This document shows positions 17,746 through 26,396 of a stretch of DNA of 64,000 bases, piece after piece (position 1 is the first letter of the stretch; each line of letters opens with the position of its first letter). The notes under the pieces were generated by a model, which worked only from the letters and a program-made list of their open reading frames with translations, was not told the origin of the DNA and made no database searches. The stretch comes from Brumimicrobium sp035497735 (GTDB lineage Bacteria > Bacteroidota > Bacteroidia > Flavobacteriales_D > Crocinitomicaceae): assembly GCA_035497735.1 (NCBI GenBank), contig DATJCX010000019.1:1-64000 (forward strand), in the 5' to 3' direction. The position numbers and the translations under genes were made by a program.

Positions 17746-17886
17746 ATCTAGTCCCATAATGCCTTAGGAAACTCTTGTTTTATAATAACTTATAGCCTGA
17801 TTAAGATAAATACAAGTCAGATTGCAAACTGACGAAAATAAAAAAAAAACAGCCCATACACTTACAATAAGAAAGGGAGGATTTGA

Positions 17887-18756
17887 TTATTCTCTATAAA
17901 AAACCTGCTCTAAACTTCCGTTTGACACAGTGAAAGATAATACTTGATAACAATCTACAGCTTCTCCGTCTTTCAAAGCAGGCTTCCAGTTTTGCGGCAT
18001 ATCATTCACTATTCCAAGTACTTGATTAGCCAGGGTTTCTGCTACACCTTTACCTTTAGTAATAATCATGAAATTACCAGCATTTCCATTACAGTCAACT
18101 GTAAAAGCTAATCCTACTCTAAAAATGGCGTTTTCAGCCCTTGTATCCGTTAAAGGATGTTTAGAAAAATACTCTTTCAATGCGGGAAGTCCACCTTCAA
18201 AACTAGGATTTTCATCCGGCACTGTGTGCGGTCCAACAGCGTCTATTAACAAGGCTTCTTTCTCAACGGCATATTGAATAGCTACGTTGCAAAAATCAAC
18301 TTTTACAATACTATCTGCTGGAAAAATGACTGGTTTCTTGATTTCATTGGCAGTTACAAAAGTAAAGCCAACCGGCGCCATTGGTTCTTCGTAATCATAA
18401 CCGTTTAAGTATAAAGTTATCGGCTTTTCCAAACCACTGTGATAAACATCATACACATCTAAAAGTCCAACGCCCATCATAGCCGAAGCACTTTTGAAGG
18501 AACAGCAACTTGCTACTCTTCTAAACTGAACTTCTTCACCATTCGGACCACGTAAAGCACGCATATAAGCACTTTGATTGGATATTTTACCAACCTTGAT
18601 TGAGAACTTATGATTGGGTTCAAAACCATATTTTTTCTTGGTAGAAATTTTGTTTAATATCATGCTCCCGTCCAAATAGAACTCTTGTCCATTCACCTGA
18701 AAGGAAACACATAAAAAAGTTAGAAAAAAGGCTGTGAATTTTAAGATTGAGTTCAT
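17887..18756 (-). CDS. Secreted protein with TonB-C-like C-terminal domain
   Basis: 289 residues with a Sec signal peptide (about 1-23, ending VNGQ). The middle is unrecognised but has a Cys pair (VASCCSF near 80). The last ~120 residues, from VDFCNVAIQYAVEKEA, include FRVGLAFTVDCNGNAGNF and a tail that resemble the C-terminal domain of energy transducers of the TonB family. Unlike true TonB it has no membrane anchor with a proline-rich linker, so it is probably a free periplasmic protein. Bacteroidota have many such proteins of unknown role. It appears to be a single-gene unit. Confidence 0.6.
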   Translation of the reverse strand: MNSILKFTAFFLTFLCVSFQVNGQEFYLDGSMILNKISTKKKYGFEPNHKFSIKVGKISNQSAYMRALRGPNGEEVQFRRVASCCSFKSASAMMGVGLLDVYDVYHSGLEKPITLYLNGYDYEEPMAPVGFTFVTANEIKKPVIFPADSIVKVDFCNVAIQYAVEKEALLIDAVGPHTVPDENPSFEGGLPALKEYFSKHPLTDTRAENAIFRVGLAFTVDCNGNAGNFMIITKGKGVAETLANQVLGIVNDMPQNWKPALKDGEAVDCYQVLSFTVSNGSLEQVFYRE

Positions 18757-18840
18757 ACTGGTTTTATTTCAAATGGTTTATACCTGAATTTTATACGCAA
18801 TTTATAAATTAATGTTCTCCTAAGCTAACTTTTACAAGTA

Positions 18841-19116
18841 CTAAAACCAATATTTATTCATTTCTCTAAGAAATTCTTTATCAGTAACGGGGAATTCTGA
18901 ACCTAAAATAGCGTCGATTTCACATTTGGGGCAAAGGGCTGTTTCCTTTCCACTACGTTCCATTATCCAATCTATTATTTCAGTTGCCAAAAATGTCTCT
19001 TTGCAGTAAAAACAACCACAAATTTCGGAGCCTACAAGTTCAGCCTTATGAGATTTGCTTTTTGTATGAGCTGCTAATAAAAAGTCAGTGCCATATTTAG
19101 AGGAAGATGTATTCAT
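18841..19116 (-). CDS. Small zinc-ribbon-like protein of unknown function
   Basis: 91 residues with no signal peptide. Two cysteine pairs, C-F-Y-C near residue 35-38 and C-P-K-C near 64-67, look like a zinc ribbon, with W-I-M-E-R-S-G-K between them. Short proteins of this pattern (CxxC, then TALCPxCxxD) are widespread in bacteria as conserved cytoplasmic proteins without known function. It lies 84 bp upstream, on the minus strand, of the TonB-C-like gene. Being a real gene is supported by the conserved Cys spacing; nothing more can be said about its job. Confidence 0.7.
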   Translation of the reverse strand: MNTSSSKYGTDFLLAAHTKSKSHKAELVGSEICGCFYCKETFLATEIIDWIMERSGKETALCPKCEIDAILGSEFPVTDKEFLREMNKYWF

Positions 19117-19183
19117 AAGTTGAAGAAAAAATATTTGTTTGACTAAGGTAGTAGTTTATTTTCTAAAAATGTTCAGAAAATAA

Positions 19184-19212
19184 AGAAAGCGTCTCAATTC
19201 GAAACGCTTTCT
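19184..19212 (-). terminator. Hairpin terminator after gpmA
   Basis: AGAAAGCGT (19184-19192) pairs with ACGCTTTCT (19204-19212) in a nine-pair stem. On the minus strand it is followed by TTATTTT. It lies 24 bp past the gpmA stop. Confidence 0.75.
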
Positions 19213-19235
19213 AGTTTTATCAATAGCATAAGGAA

Positions 19236-19826
19236 CTATGAAATCAAGTTCAAGTTCTCATCAAATTCATATTCTATAGGCTGTCCTGTTCCTAACTCTC
19301 GTTTTAGAATTTCTTCAGAAGAAAGTCCTTCAATGTACATAATCAATGAACGCAAGCTATTTCCATGAGCAACAACCAAGACAGTTTTCCCTGACTTTAA
19401 TTCTGGTTGAATATTCTCTTGGAAATAAGGAATAACACGCTCATAAGTATCTTTTAAACTTTCTCCATTTGGCGGTTTTACATCATACGATCTTCTCCAA
19501 ATGTGTACTTGGTCTGCTCCGTGCTTCTCAGCTGTTTCCGCCTTGTTTAAACCAGCTAAATCTCCATAATCACGTTCGTTTAGTGCTAGATTTTTAGTTA
19601 CTGGAATATCCGTTTGACCAGTTACCTCTAAAATAAGGTCTAACGTCTTTTGCGCTCTCATCAATCCTGAAGTGAATGCAGCGTCAAATTTATACTTGCT
19701 TAATCTTTCACCTGCTTCACGCGCTTCTTTTACTCCTTGTTCTGTCAAGTCAACATCTACCCAACCTGTAAAACGATTCTCAAGATTCCACTGAGATTGA
19801 CCATGTCTTACTAATACTAATTTCAT
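19236..19826 (-). CDS. gpmA: 2,3-bisphosphoglycerate-dependent phosphoglycerate mutase
   Basis: 196 residues. The catalytic LVRHGQSQWN block is at about 4-13, followed by RFTGWVDVDL (about 18-27), which is specific to the dPGM branch. LNERDYGDLAGLNKAE lies near 80-95, and the second catalytic His is in VVAHGNSLR near 150. It interconverts 3- and 2-phosphoglycerate in glycolysis and gluconeogenesis. It is compact compared with the ~230-250 residues common in other phyla, missing part of the insertion and C-terminal tail. It starts 29 bp after the dihydroorotase stop, so the two are probably one transcript, ended by the hairpin at 19184. Confidence 0.92.
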   Translation of the reverse strand: MKLVLVRHGQSQWNLENRFTGWVDVDLTEQGVKEAREAGERLSKYKFDAAFTSGLMRAQKTLDLILEVTGQTDIPVTKNLALNERDYGDLAGLNKAETAEKHGADQVHIWRRSYDVKPPNGESLKDTYERVIPYFQENIQPELKSGKTVLVVAHGNSLRSLIMYIEGLSSEEILKRELGTGQPIEYEFDENLNLIS

Positions 19827-19855
19827 ACTTCTATGTTTTTAAAAATCACTTATTA

Positions 19856-21202
19856 TTAATGTCCTTTTTTCTTTAATCGCTGACCTTTCACCTCTTCGTT
19901 AAAAGCTCCATTGTCGTAAACTAAATTTCCGTTTACGAAGGTTTGCATTACTTTTCCGTGAAATTCTTGACCTTCCATTGGAGACCATCCACATTTGTAA
20001 TGTAAACTTTCTTTGGTAACCGTCCAAACTTGATCTAAGTCCACAATTACTAAATCCGCTGCATATCCTTCACGAATAAAACCTCTGTTTTCGATTTCAT
20101 ATAGTTGAGCTGGATTGTGACACATTTTTTCTACAATCTTTTCTAAGGAAATCTTTCCTTGCTTGTAGAATTCTAACATCACGTTTAGCGAATGTTGAAT
20201 CATCGGTGCTCCAGACATAGCATGAAAATAATTCCCGCTTTTCTCCTCTACCGTATGTGGCGCGTGGTCTGTCGTAATCAAATCAATTCTATCATCCACC
20301 AAAGCAGCTAATAATCCTTCCTTATCTTCTTTAAACTTAATCGCTGGATTCCACTTGATTTTAGAACCTAATCTTTCATAATCCTCTTGACTAAACCATA
20401 AGTGTTGCACACAAACTTCAGTTGTTATTTTCTTTTCTGCTAAAGGAATATCATTTCTAAAGAATTTGGTTTCCGCAGCTGTAGTCAAGTGTAAAACATG
20501 CAGTCGAGCATCATGCTTTTCTGCCAGTTTTGTCAATTCTTTTGTTGCTTGGTAACAAGCGTCAACGCTTCTAACTTCTGGATGCAATCTAAATGGAATA
20601 TCCTCTCCATAGATTTTCTTATACTCATCTTCATTTGCGAAAACCACACCTTCCTTCTCTGAATGCAAGGCGATAATTGCTTCCGACTTAGCGAAAAGTT
20701 CATCTAGTTTATCCGTATTATCAGCTAGTAAATTTCCTTTCTTTGTGAAGTATAAACCATCGTCAGACAAAGCAAAGAATTTAGAAGTATCTTTTGACAA
20801 AACTTCATCCATGTTATCCATGTTGATTCCCATAAAGAAACCATAGTTTGCCAAAGACTTTCCTGCAGCATTCGTATATTTATCCTCTAAGATTTCCTCC
20901 GTTAAAACATTCGGAACTGTATTTGGCATATCCATGAAAGCCGTAACACCACCAGCAACTGCCGCACGTGTTTCTGTATTCAAATCTGCTTTATGTGTTA
21001 ATCCTGGGTCACGGAAGTGTACTTGTCCGTCAATAATTCCAGGAATTAAGTATTTTCCTGTACCATCAATAACTAAATCTGCATTTTCGTCAGCATTTGC
21101 TCCGATTTCTGCGATTTTACCATCTTCAATTAAAAGATTGTTTGTTGTGATTTCACCTTCATTGATGATCTGAATATTCTTAATAAGCGTACGTTTTACC
21201 AT
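19856..21202 (-). CDS. pyrC: Dihydroorotase
   Basis: 448 residues, amidohydrolase fold of the long (type I / AllB-like) dihydroorotase class. It closes N-carbamoyl-aspartate to dihydroorotate in pyrimidine synthesis. Visible motifs are IIDGQVHFRDPGLTHK at about 56-71, LHVLHLTTAAE with a metal His, and ITTDHAPHT with the catalytic Asp near 310. The usual H-x-H metal pair reads Q-V-H, so the first metal-binding His is Gln. Allantoinase or hydantoinase is the alternative but is less likely. The TAACTTTG element at 21231-21238 is the probable promoter for this gene and gpmA. Confidence 0.85.
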   Translation of the reverse strand: MVKRTLIKNIQIINEGEITTNNLLIEDGKIAEIGANADENADLVIDGTGKYLIPGIIDGQVHFRDPGLTHKADLNTETRAAVAGGVTAFMDMPNTVPNVLTEEILEDKYTNAAGKSLANYGFFMGINMDNMDEVLSKDTSKFFALSDDGLYFTKKGNLLADNTDKLDELFAKSEAIIALHSEKEGVVFANEDEYKKIYGEDIPFRLHPEVRSVDACYQATKELTKLAEKHDARLHVLHLTTAAETKFFRNDIPLAEKKITTEVCVQHLWFSQEDYERLGSKIKWNPAIKFKEDKEGLLAALVDDRIDLITTDHAPHTVEEKSGNYFHAMSGAPMIQHSLNVMLEFYKQGKISLEKIVEKMCHNPAQLYEIENRGFIREGYAADLVIVDLDQVWTVTKESLHYKCGWSPMEGQEFHGKVMQTFVNGNLVYDNGAFNEEVKGQRLKKKGH

Positions 21203-21230
21203 TTAATCTTAGGGTTAAAAATTTCAGATA

Positions 21231-21238
21231 CAAAGTTA
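21231..21238 (-). promoter_or_regulatory. -7 promoter element (TAACTTTG) of pyrC-gpmA
   Basis: An exact TAnnTTTG match on the minus strand, 28 bp ahead of the pyrC ATG. No clear -33 element. Confidence 0.5.
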
Positions 21239-21291
21239 AACATTTAAGAGGAGAAAACAGGATGGAAGGAGAAGAATAAGGCTGTAATTTG

Positions 21292-21316
21292 TCAACATTT
21301 ACTCAAAGAATGTTGA
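21292..21316 (-). terminator. Possible terminator hairpin after the GLPGLI gene
   Basis: TCAACATT and AATGTTGA form an eight-pair stem around a 9-nt loop, 28 bp past the GLPGLI stop. It lacks a T-run on the minus strand, so this call is tentative. Confidence 0.35.
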
Positions 21317-21344
21317 TAGCTATCTTTTCCTTAAAAGTGTTCGT

Positions 21345-22094
21345 TTAATAAAACTGCAACATGTCCACAACTAAATTATAGAATCTATCTTCCGGTTGAT
21401 ACTTATTGCTGAATTCTTTTTCAAATGCGATTCGCGTGTATGTCTTTCTGCTTTTTGATTCTGGAAGAATGGCCTTTAAGTCAGGATATGCATCATTTAT
21501 TTTTGTTGCAAAATAAGTTACCGAACCATCTTCATACGCTAAACCCAAAATTGCGCCTGGTAAATCCCAGTAACTTTCCGGACCGATTGAAGGAACAAAA
21601 TCTGTATCAAACCAAGCATAAATCGTGGTAGAATCATTGATTTTAGTAATCGCTTGTTTGGCAAATTTCCCTGCGATTTGCCTTTCTTTACTGGTGAACC
21701 TCCATTCTCTTAAAGGCTGCTGGTCAATGATATTAAAGTATTCTCCTAACAAATTGATTTGCGTTTCAATCTTATTAGTTTCAAAATTCACAAGGGTAAA
21801 TGTTTGAAAAGTTCTATTTTGATCTTTTAAACTTTCTGTATCTTCTGTTATAAATACACTTGCCGTATCATTGAAATACAATACTGCCTTTTCAAGCAAA
21901 TAATCCGCTTCAGTTTTCTTAGGTTTAACTCTCCTACCGCCATAGCTACCTTGTTGACTTGGTGAGGAAAAGCGTTTGTCAATATTCGTTCTAATTTCAT
22001 ATTCGATAGAACCGTAGGTAATTTGTCCAACCGCCTCAAAACTTAGAAGAACAGCAGCAAACAACAGTAGTGTTATATTCTTAAAATCCTTCAT
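21345..22094 (-). CDS. GLPGLI family protein
   Basis: 249 residues with a Sec signal peptide (about 1-23, ending AVGQ). The family signature, normally G-L-P-G-L-I, appears as YWDLPGAILGLAYEDG at about 178-193, preceded by AWFDTDFVPSIGPE. GLPGLI proteins are confined to Bacteroidota, are predicted to be periplasmic or surface exposed, and have no settled function. The gene overlaps the end of the upstream beta-barrel gene by 14 bp, so the two are translationally coupled; this receptor-GLPGLI pairing is common in the phylum. Confidence 0.88.
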   Translation of the reverse strand: MKDFKNITLLLFAAVLLSFEAVGQITYGSIEYEIRTNIDKRFSSPSQQGSYGGRRVKPKKTEADYLLEKAVLYFNDTASVFITEDTESLKDQNRTFQTFTLVNFETNKIETQINLLGEYFNIIDQQPLREWRFTSKERQIAGKFAKQAITKINDSTTIYAWFDTDFVPSIGPESYWDLPGAILGLAYEDGSVTYFATKINDAYPDLKAILPESKSRKTYTRIAFEKEFSNKYQPEDRFYNLVVDMLQFY

Positions 22095-24786
22095 CTTGCT
22101 CTGGTTTTACTCTAAATGTACTGTTAAACGAATAAGTTACTCTAAACAAAAAGTATCTTGAAATAATGTCATTTCTTGAATCGACAATGGTATTGGCTGT
22201 AAAAGTTCTATTGATGTTTGTATTTTCATTCAACAAATCGTATCCTTCTACACCAACTGTCCAATCGTCATATTTCCCAAATCGCTTTGAAATAGATGCA
22301 TTCATGATAAAGAAATTTTTATTAAACGCTTGTGACAGATTGGAGTAATTGTAATAATTCCCTGTCATTTTCACATCTATTTTCCAAGGCAAGAAGATGG
22401 TTAAATCATTGTTGAAATTCCAAATTGTATTTCGAATGTTCATATTGGCGTTTGTCGAGTTATTACCAATCTGTTCAGTCAGACGAACGCTTGTTGTAAA
22501 ATCAACCCATTTATTCAGCACCATTAATCTCAATTCGGGCATAACATTATGAATATTAGTAAGGTTATTTACGCCATCTACGATGTTGTTTTGGTTAGAA
22601 TTCGTATAGACTATCCTCGGATTGATACGCAAGTTTCTTTTGAATACCGGCACTGTCGCTTCCATTCTTCCAGAAATATTATTGAAGGTGTTAATATTTT
22701 CATAAATTGAAATACTTCGTCCCAAACTGTCGTAATTTACAGACCTAGCAAAGTCGTTAAAAGTATAACGTGCGCTTAAACCTGCAATGAAGTTAAACTC
22801 TGAAACAGGTTTAAATAACAAATAGTTCATGTTGGCTGAAACGTTGTAATTAGATCTCAAATCTTCATTTCCTTCAAGAACATTGTTTGGATTGGTATTA
22901 TCTCTAGCTGGCGACAAATAAGAAATACTTGGCAAGGAGGAATTTGTTGAAATTCGTGTCACAAAACTAGAATTTTGAGAAATTCTATAGCGGTAATGTA
23001 AGAATGGTAAAGCGCTAAATTCATTTTGCTTAATGTTTAAATCTGTAAAAAGATTTTCATTTTCTACTAATAGATTCCTTCCTCTAACTCCTATTGATAA
23101 ATTATGACTTCTTGTACTGTAAGTAGTTGAAATCCCTAACTTATTTTGCCATCTTGTGGTACGAAAAACATTGGAAGTCAATGAATCCAAAATGGAAAAA
23201 GCCTCACCATCGTAATCATAGGAATACTTATCCTGGTTGTTCGAGTTATTATACAATTCGTAATCAAAATTCAATCTCCACTCTTCGCTCAATGGTTCTG
23301 TAAACCTTGCCATGAAGGTATTAGTGAAGTTGATGGTTGAGTTTTCTTTTAACTGCAAAATCTCGTTGTCGGTCAACTCTGTTAAATAGAAGTAATCGAA
23401 ATAGTTCATTTGATTCTCCGATTGATTATTGCTATAGCTTAGATTATCAGACAGAATCAACGACCTATGGTCTTTGGCAAATCTCTTCCTGTAGTGTAAT
23501 CTATTGTTAATTGAAAAACCATTGGCTGAGTTTTCGCTCTTATTTACTGCTTGCCTTACAGCTGATGAATTTGCATCATTATAGTCTGTTTCTTGCTGAC
23601 TTTCATTTCCAGATAAGGAATAACTTACACGTGGTGCAATGGTTAATGTTTGGGTTGAATCAATATCAATTTTAAAATTTAATGACAGATCATGTGTTTG
23701 ATTTCTTGTCTTTTTGTTCGTCAGATTGTCTGAAAAGTAAGTAGTATCACTCAGTAAATATTGTGTATTCCTTTCACTTTCTGAAGTTACACGGTTATCA
23801 GAGAATAAATAATCCCCACTAAATTTAAGTTTCTCATTAACTTGCTGACTAAACAAAACACCTGCACGAAATGTTTGCGGATATCCATTGCTTGCGTTAC
23901 CGCCACCAATATTTCCGCTTCCACCCATTCCTGCCATTTGTGCATCTTCCCTACTAATAGAAGAATTCAAGGTATTTGACCCCAATCCAAAGGCAAATAT
24001 CTTTTGCTTGTTATTAAAGCGATTAAAGAGCAATTGTCCTTCATGAAATTCCTGAAAGTCTGAGGCGCCATTCGCCTTAAGAAACCAACCTTTTTTAGCA
24101 TTTTCCTTTAAGCGTAGGTCTAGAATTTGTATCTTCTCATCTCCTACTGCACCATCTTCTGGATCCATTTCATAAACCTGAACCCTATCAATACTTTTAG
24201 CAGACAAGTTTTTTGTTGCAATCGTAGGGTCGGAACCAAAAAACTCATCGCCATCCACATAAACTTTTGTTATCGTTTTTCCCTGCGAAGTGATACTTCC
24301 GTCACTCTCCACTGCCATACCAGGCAACTGTTTTAGGAGGTCTTCTACCACCGCATTACTTTGCGTAGCAAACGAGTCGGCCAAATACACCAAAGTGTCA
24401 CCACGATAATACATCGGGTCTTTGTAGGCATACACGGCAATCTCTTCAAAGGCTATACTTTCTTCATCTAGGATGATTTCTCCCAAATCAAAAAAATGAT
24501 TTTCTTCTGTTCCCACAAAAAGCATTTCTTTAGTGTTGTAACTTGGATGAGAAATAAAGAAACGATAGTTGGAAATTGGAACTTGAAAATGAAAACTTCC
24601 ATCGCTACTCGTGTTTTGATAACCAACAATAACAGAATCGCTAATATTGATTAAATACACTTTTGCATTATAAACTGGTTGAAAAATGTTGGTATCCTTC
24701 ACCACACCTTTTATCTCCATATCTTGCGCATTCCCTATAAAAGAAAAGAAAAAAGCAAGCACATAAATAAAATGGAAATTCTTCAT
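22081..24786 (-). CDS. TonB-dependent-receptor-like outer-membrane beta-barrel protein
   Basis: About 901 residues from the ATG at 24786, which begins a signal peptide ending GNAQ; an in-frame ATG 78 bp upstream would add residues before the signal and is rejected. A carboxypeptidase-regulatory-like domain (about 25-110; EIKGVVKDTNIFQPVYNAKV) is followed by a plug-like region (VVEDLLKQLPGMAVESDGS, then TKVYVDGDEFFG). A long beta-barrel rich in N, S, Y and R completes it. This is the layout of the outer-membrane beta-barrel family related to TonB-dependent receptors. No SusD partner is present, and no substrate is evident. It is coupled to the GLPGLI gene. Confidence 0.9.
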   Translation of the reverse strand: MKNFHFIYVLAFFFSFIGNAQDMEIKGVVKDTNIFQPVYNAKVYLINISDSVIVGYQNTSSDGSFHFQVPISNYRFFISHPSYNTKEMLFVGTEENHFFDLGEIILDEESIAFEEIAVYAYKDPMYYRGDTLVYLADSFATQSNAVVEDLLKQLPGMAVESDGSITSQGKTITKVYVDGDEFFGSDPTIATKNLSAKSIDRVQVYEMDPEDGAVGDEKIQILDLRLKENAKKGWFLKANGASDFQEFHEGQLLFNRFNNKQKIFAFGLGSNTLNSSISREDAQMAGMGGSGNIGGGNASNGYPQTFRAGVLFSQQVNEKLKFSGDYLFSDNRVTSESERNTQYLLSDTTYFSDNLTNKKTRNQTHDLSLNFKIDIDSTQTLTIAPRVSYSLSGNESQQETDYNDANSSAVRQAVNKSENSANGFSINNRLHYRKRFAKDHRSLILSDNLSYSNNQSENQMNYFDYFYLTELTDNEILQLKENSTINFTNTFMARFTEPLSEEWRLNFDYELYNNSNNQDKYSYDYDGEAFSILDSLTSNVFRTTRWQNKLGISTTYSTRSHNLSIGVRGRNLLVENENLFTDLNIKQNEFSALPFLHYRYRISQNSSFVTRISTNSSLPSISYLSPARDNTNPNNVLEGNEDLRSNYNVSANMNYLLFKPVSEFNFIAGLSARYTFNDFARSVNYDSLGRSISIYENINTFNNISGRMEATVPVFKRNLRINPRIVYTNSNQNNIVDGVNNLTNIHNVMPELRLMVLNKWVDFTTSVRLTEQIGNNSTNANMNIRNTIWNFNNDLTIFLPWKIDVKMTGNYYNYSNLSQAFNKNFFIMNASISKRFGKYDDWTVGVEGYDLLNENTNINRTFTANTIVDSRNDIISRYFLFRVTYSFNSTFRVKPEQDEGF

Positions 24787-24910
24787 CACGGGGTTTTGAC
24801 CAATTTTTATGCCAAAAATAAAAAAAAATGAAGACGCTATAAACTTTAGCTCTAACTTCTTCACTTTATATATTTTCCAATGCTTCTAAAGAAGAAAGCA
24901 TCAATGTACT

Positions 24911-25693
24911 TTAGAAATCTTTCTTAGATGATTTATATTTTAGAATAAAGATAGGAACGACAGTCCATAGAACTAATATCCCCATAGAAATCATACTACC
25001 TAGATTGCTACCAAAGAACTTCTTAAATACTGCACCAGTATATCCAAGTAGTGCTGAAATATCAAGTTTCAACAACATCATAATTCTTGATAAGTCTATT
25101 GGGTTAAAGATACTTGCAATCAAAGAGAATTTATCTAAAGGATATTCATCGAACATCACCAATGAGATTAAGAATAATCCATCATAGATAATCGCCATGA
25201 ACAGCCAAATTAAGATAGCATAACTGAAACCTTTAATTCTATTTTCATTCACCAAAGCAACAACATAAGAAATTCCAGAGAAGATAAAACTAAGGAAAGT
25301 TCCTAGCAGCAACAATTGGCTAAACTCCCATATATCAGGAGATTGAAATAACCCGTAGATAATAAAAGGGATTCCTAATCCTAAAGTCAAACTCAAGGAA
25401 AGAGAAATCGCGACTCCTAGATATTGTCCAATAAATATCGAACTTCGTTTTATGGGAAGTGCCAAGAGCAGTTCGGTAAACTCTTTAGAATTGTAGTAAT
25501 ACATTACGCCAAAGATTGTTCCAATCAACGGAACAAGCATAATGATAACATTCATTAAAGTTAAAATGGCTTTAGAAAGACTTGGGTTTATAAACAACAT
25601 TACTACTCCTAAAAGGAAGTAAAAAGCCAAGTAAACGTAGCTCCATCTACTACGAATTAAGTCGTAAAAACTATATTTTAATATCTTAAACAT
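24911..25693 (-). CDS. nosY: NosY, ABC transporter permease of the nitrous-oxide reductase operon
   Basis: 260 residues with six predicted membrane helices, an ABC-2 type permease. The Y-Y-N-S-K-E-F-T-E-L-L-L-A-L-P block near 67-81 is the conserved loop typical of NosY proteins. With NosF and NosD it forms the transporter needed to mature the CuZ centre of nitrous-oxide reductase, probably by supplying sulfur. It overlaps the nosF end by 8 bp and is the last gene of the operon. Confidence 0.88.
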   Translation of the reverse strand: MFKILKYSFYDLIRSRWSYVYLAFYFLLGVVMLFINPSLSKAILTLMNVIIMLVPLIGTIFGVMYYYNSKEFTELLLALPIKRSSIFIGQYLGVAISLSLSLTLGLGIPFIIYGLFQSPDIWEFSQLLLLGTFLSFIFSGISYVVALVNENRIKGFSYAILIWLFMAIIYDGLFLISLVMFDEYPLDKFSLIASIFNPIDLSRIMMLLKLDISALLGYTGAVFKKFFGSNLGSMISMGILVLWTVVPIFILKYKSSKKDF

Positions 25694-26396
25694 ACTGAGT
25701 CTTCAATAAATTAGCAATTGCGTGTTCGAAATCCACTTCTCCTGTTTGTTCTTTTAGAGCGGCAGCACTTCCTCTGAAGTAAACTTTTCCTTCTAATAAG
25801 AAAACTATTTCATCGGCCATATCTTCTACAAAACTCATAATATGAGAAGTTAGCAGAATTGTTTTACCCTTTTCTTTTTCTTCTTCTATAAATTCTTTAA
25901 GAATAAGTAAGGCAATCGGGTCAAGACCTGTTGTTGGCTCATCCAAAATAATATAAGGACTGTCAAATAAGAAAGTAAGCACCAAGTTCACTTTTTGCTT
26001 CGTTCCTCCTGAAAGGTTTCCTAACTTCTTACTCATATGGGAAGTCAAACCTAATTTCTCAATATATCTAGATTCATCTAAACTAGAACTTTGCCTTAAA
26101 TCCTTAATCATTTTAAACAACTCCTTCACTGTTAAGTTAACAGGGAAGTTAGCAATTTGAGGTAAGTAGCCAATCTTCTCTCTGTACTGCCAGTTATTAA
26201 GTGTAGATTCTCCATCGATCAAGATTTCTCCTGAATTCGGAATAACCATTCCTAATATACTTTTAATCAAAGTTGTTTTTCCCGAACCGTTGGGTCCAAG
26301 GACTGCAAATACACCTTTATCGGCAATGGTTAAATCGATTCCTTTAAGGACCTCGTTTTTACCAAATTTCTTATATAAGTTTTTAACTTCAATCAT
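25686..26396 (-). CDS. nosF: NosF, ABC transporter ATP-binding protein
   Basis: 236 residues, a complete ABC ATPase. It has Walker A GPNGSGKTT at about 35-43, the Q-loop LPQIANFP, the signature LSGGTKQKVNL at about 128-138, and Walker B YIILDEPTTGLDP at about 149-161, then the H-loop TSHIM. It powers the NosDFY complex for CuZ assembly. It overlaps nosD upstream by 8 bp and nosY downstream by 8 bp, indicating coupled translation. Assignment to nosF rests on the neighbours, since the ATPase itself is generic. Confidence 0.9.
   Translation of the reverse strand: MIEVKNLYKKFGKNEVLKGIDLTIADKGVFAVLGPNGSGKTTLIKSILGMVIPNSGEILIDGESTLNNWQYREKIGYLPQIANFPVNLTVKELFKMIKDLRQSSSLDESRYIEKLGLTSHMSKKLGNLSGGTKQKVNLVLTFLFDSPYIILDEPTTGLDPIALLILKEFIEEEKEKGKTILLTSHIMSFVEDMADEIVFLLEGKVYFRGSAAALKEQTGEVDFEHAIANLLKTQYV

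Noticed and set aside
24787..24864. N-terminal extension of the beta-barrel protein from an upstream ATG
   Set aside because: It would place 26 residues before a good signal peptide that starts at the ATG at 24786.
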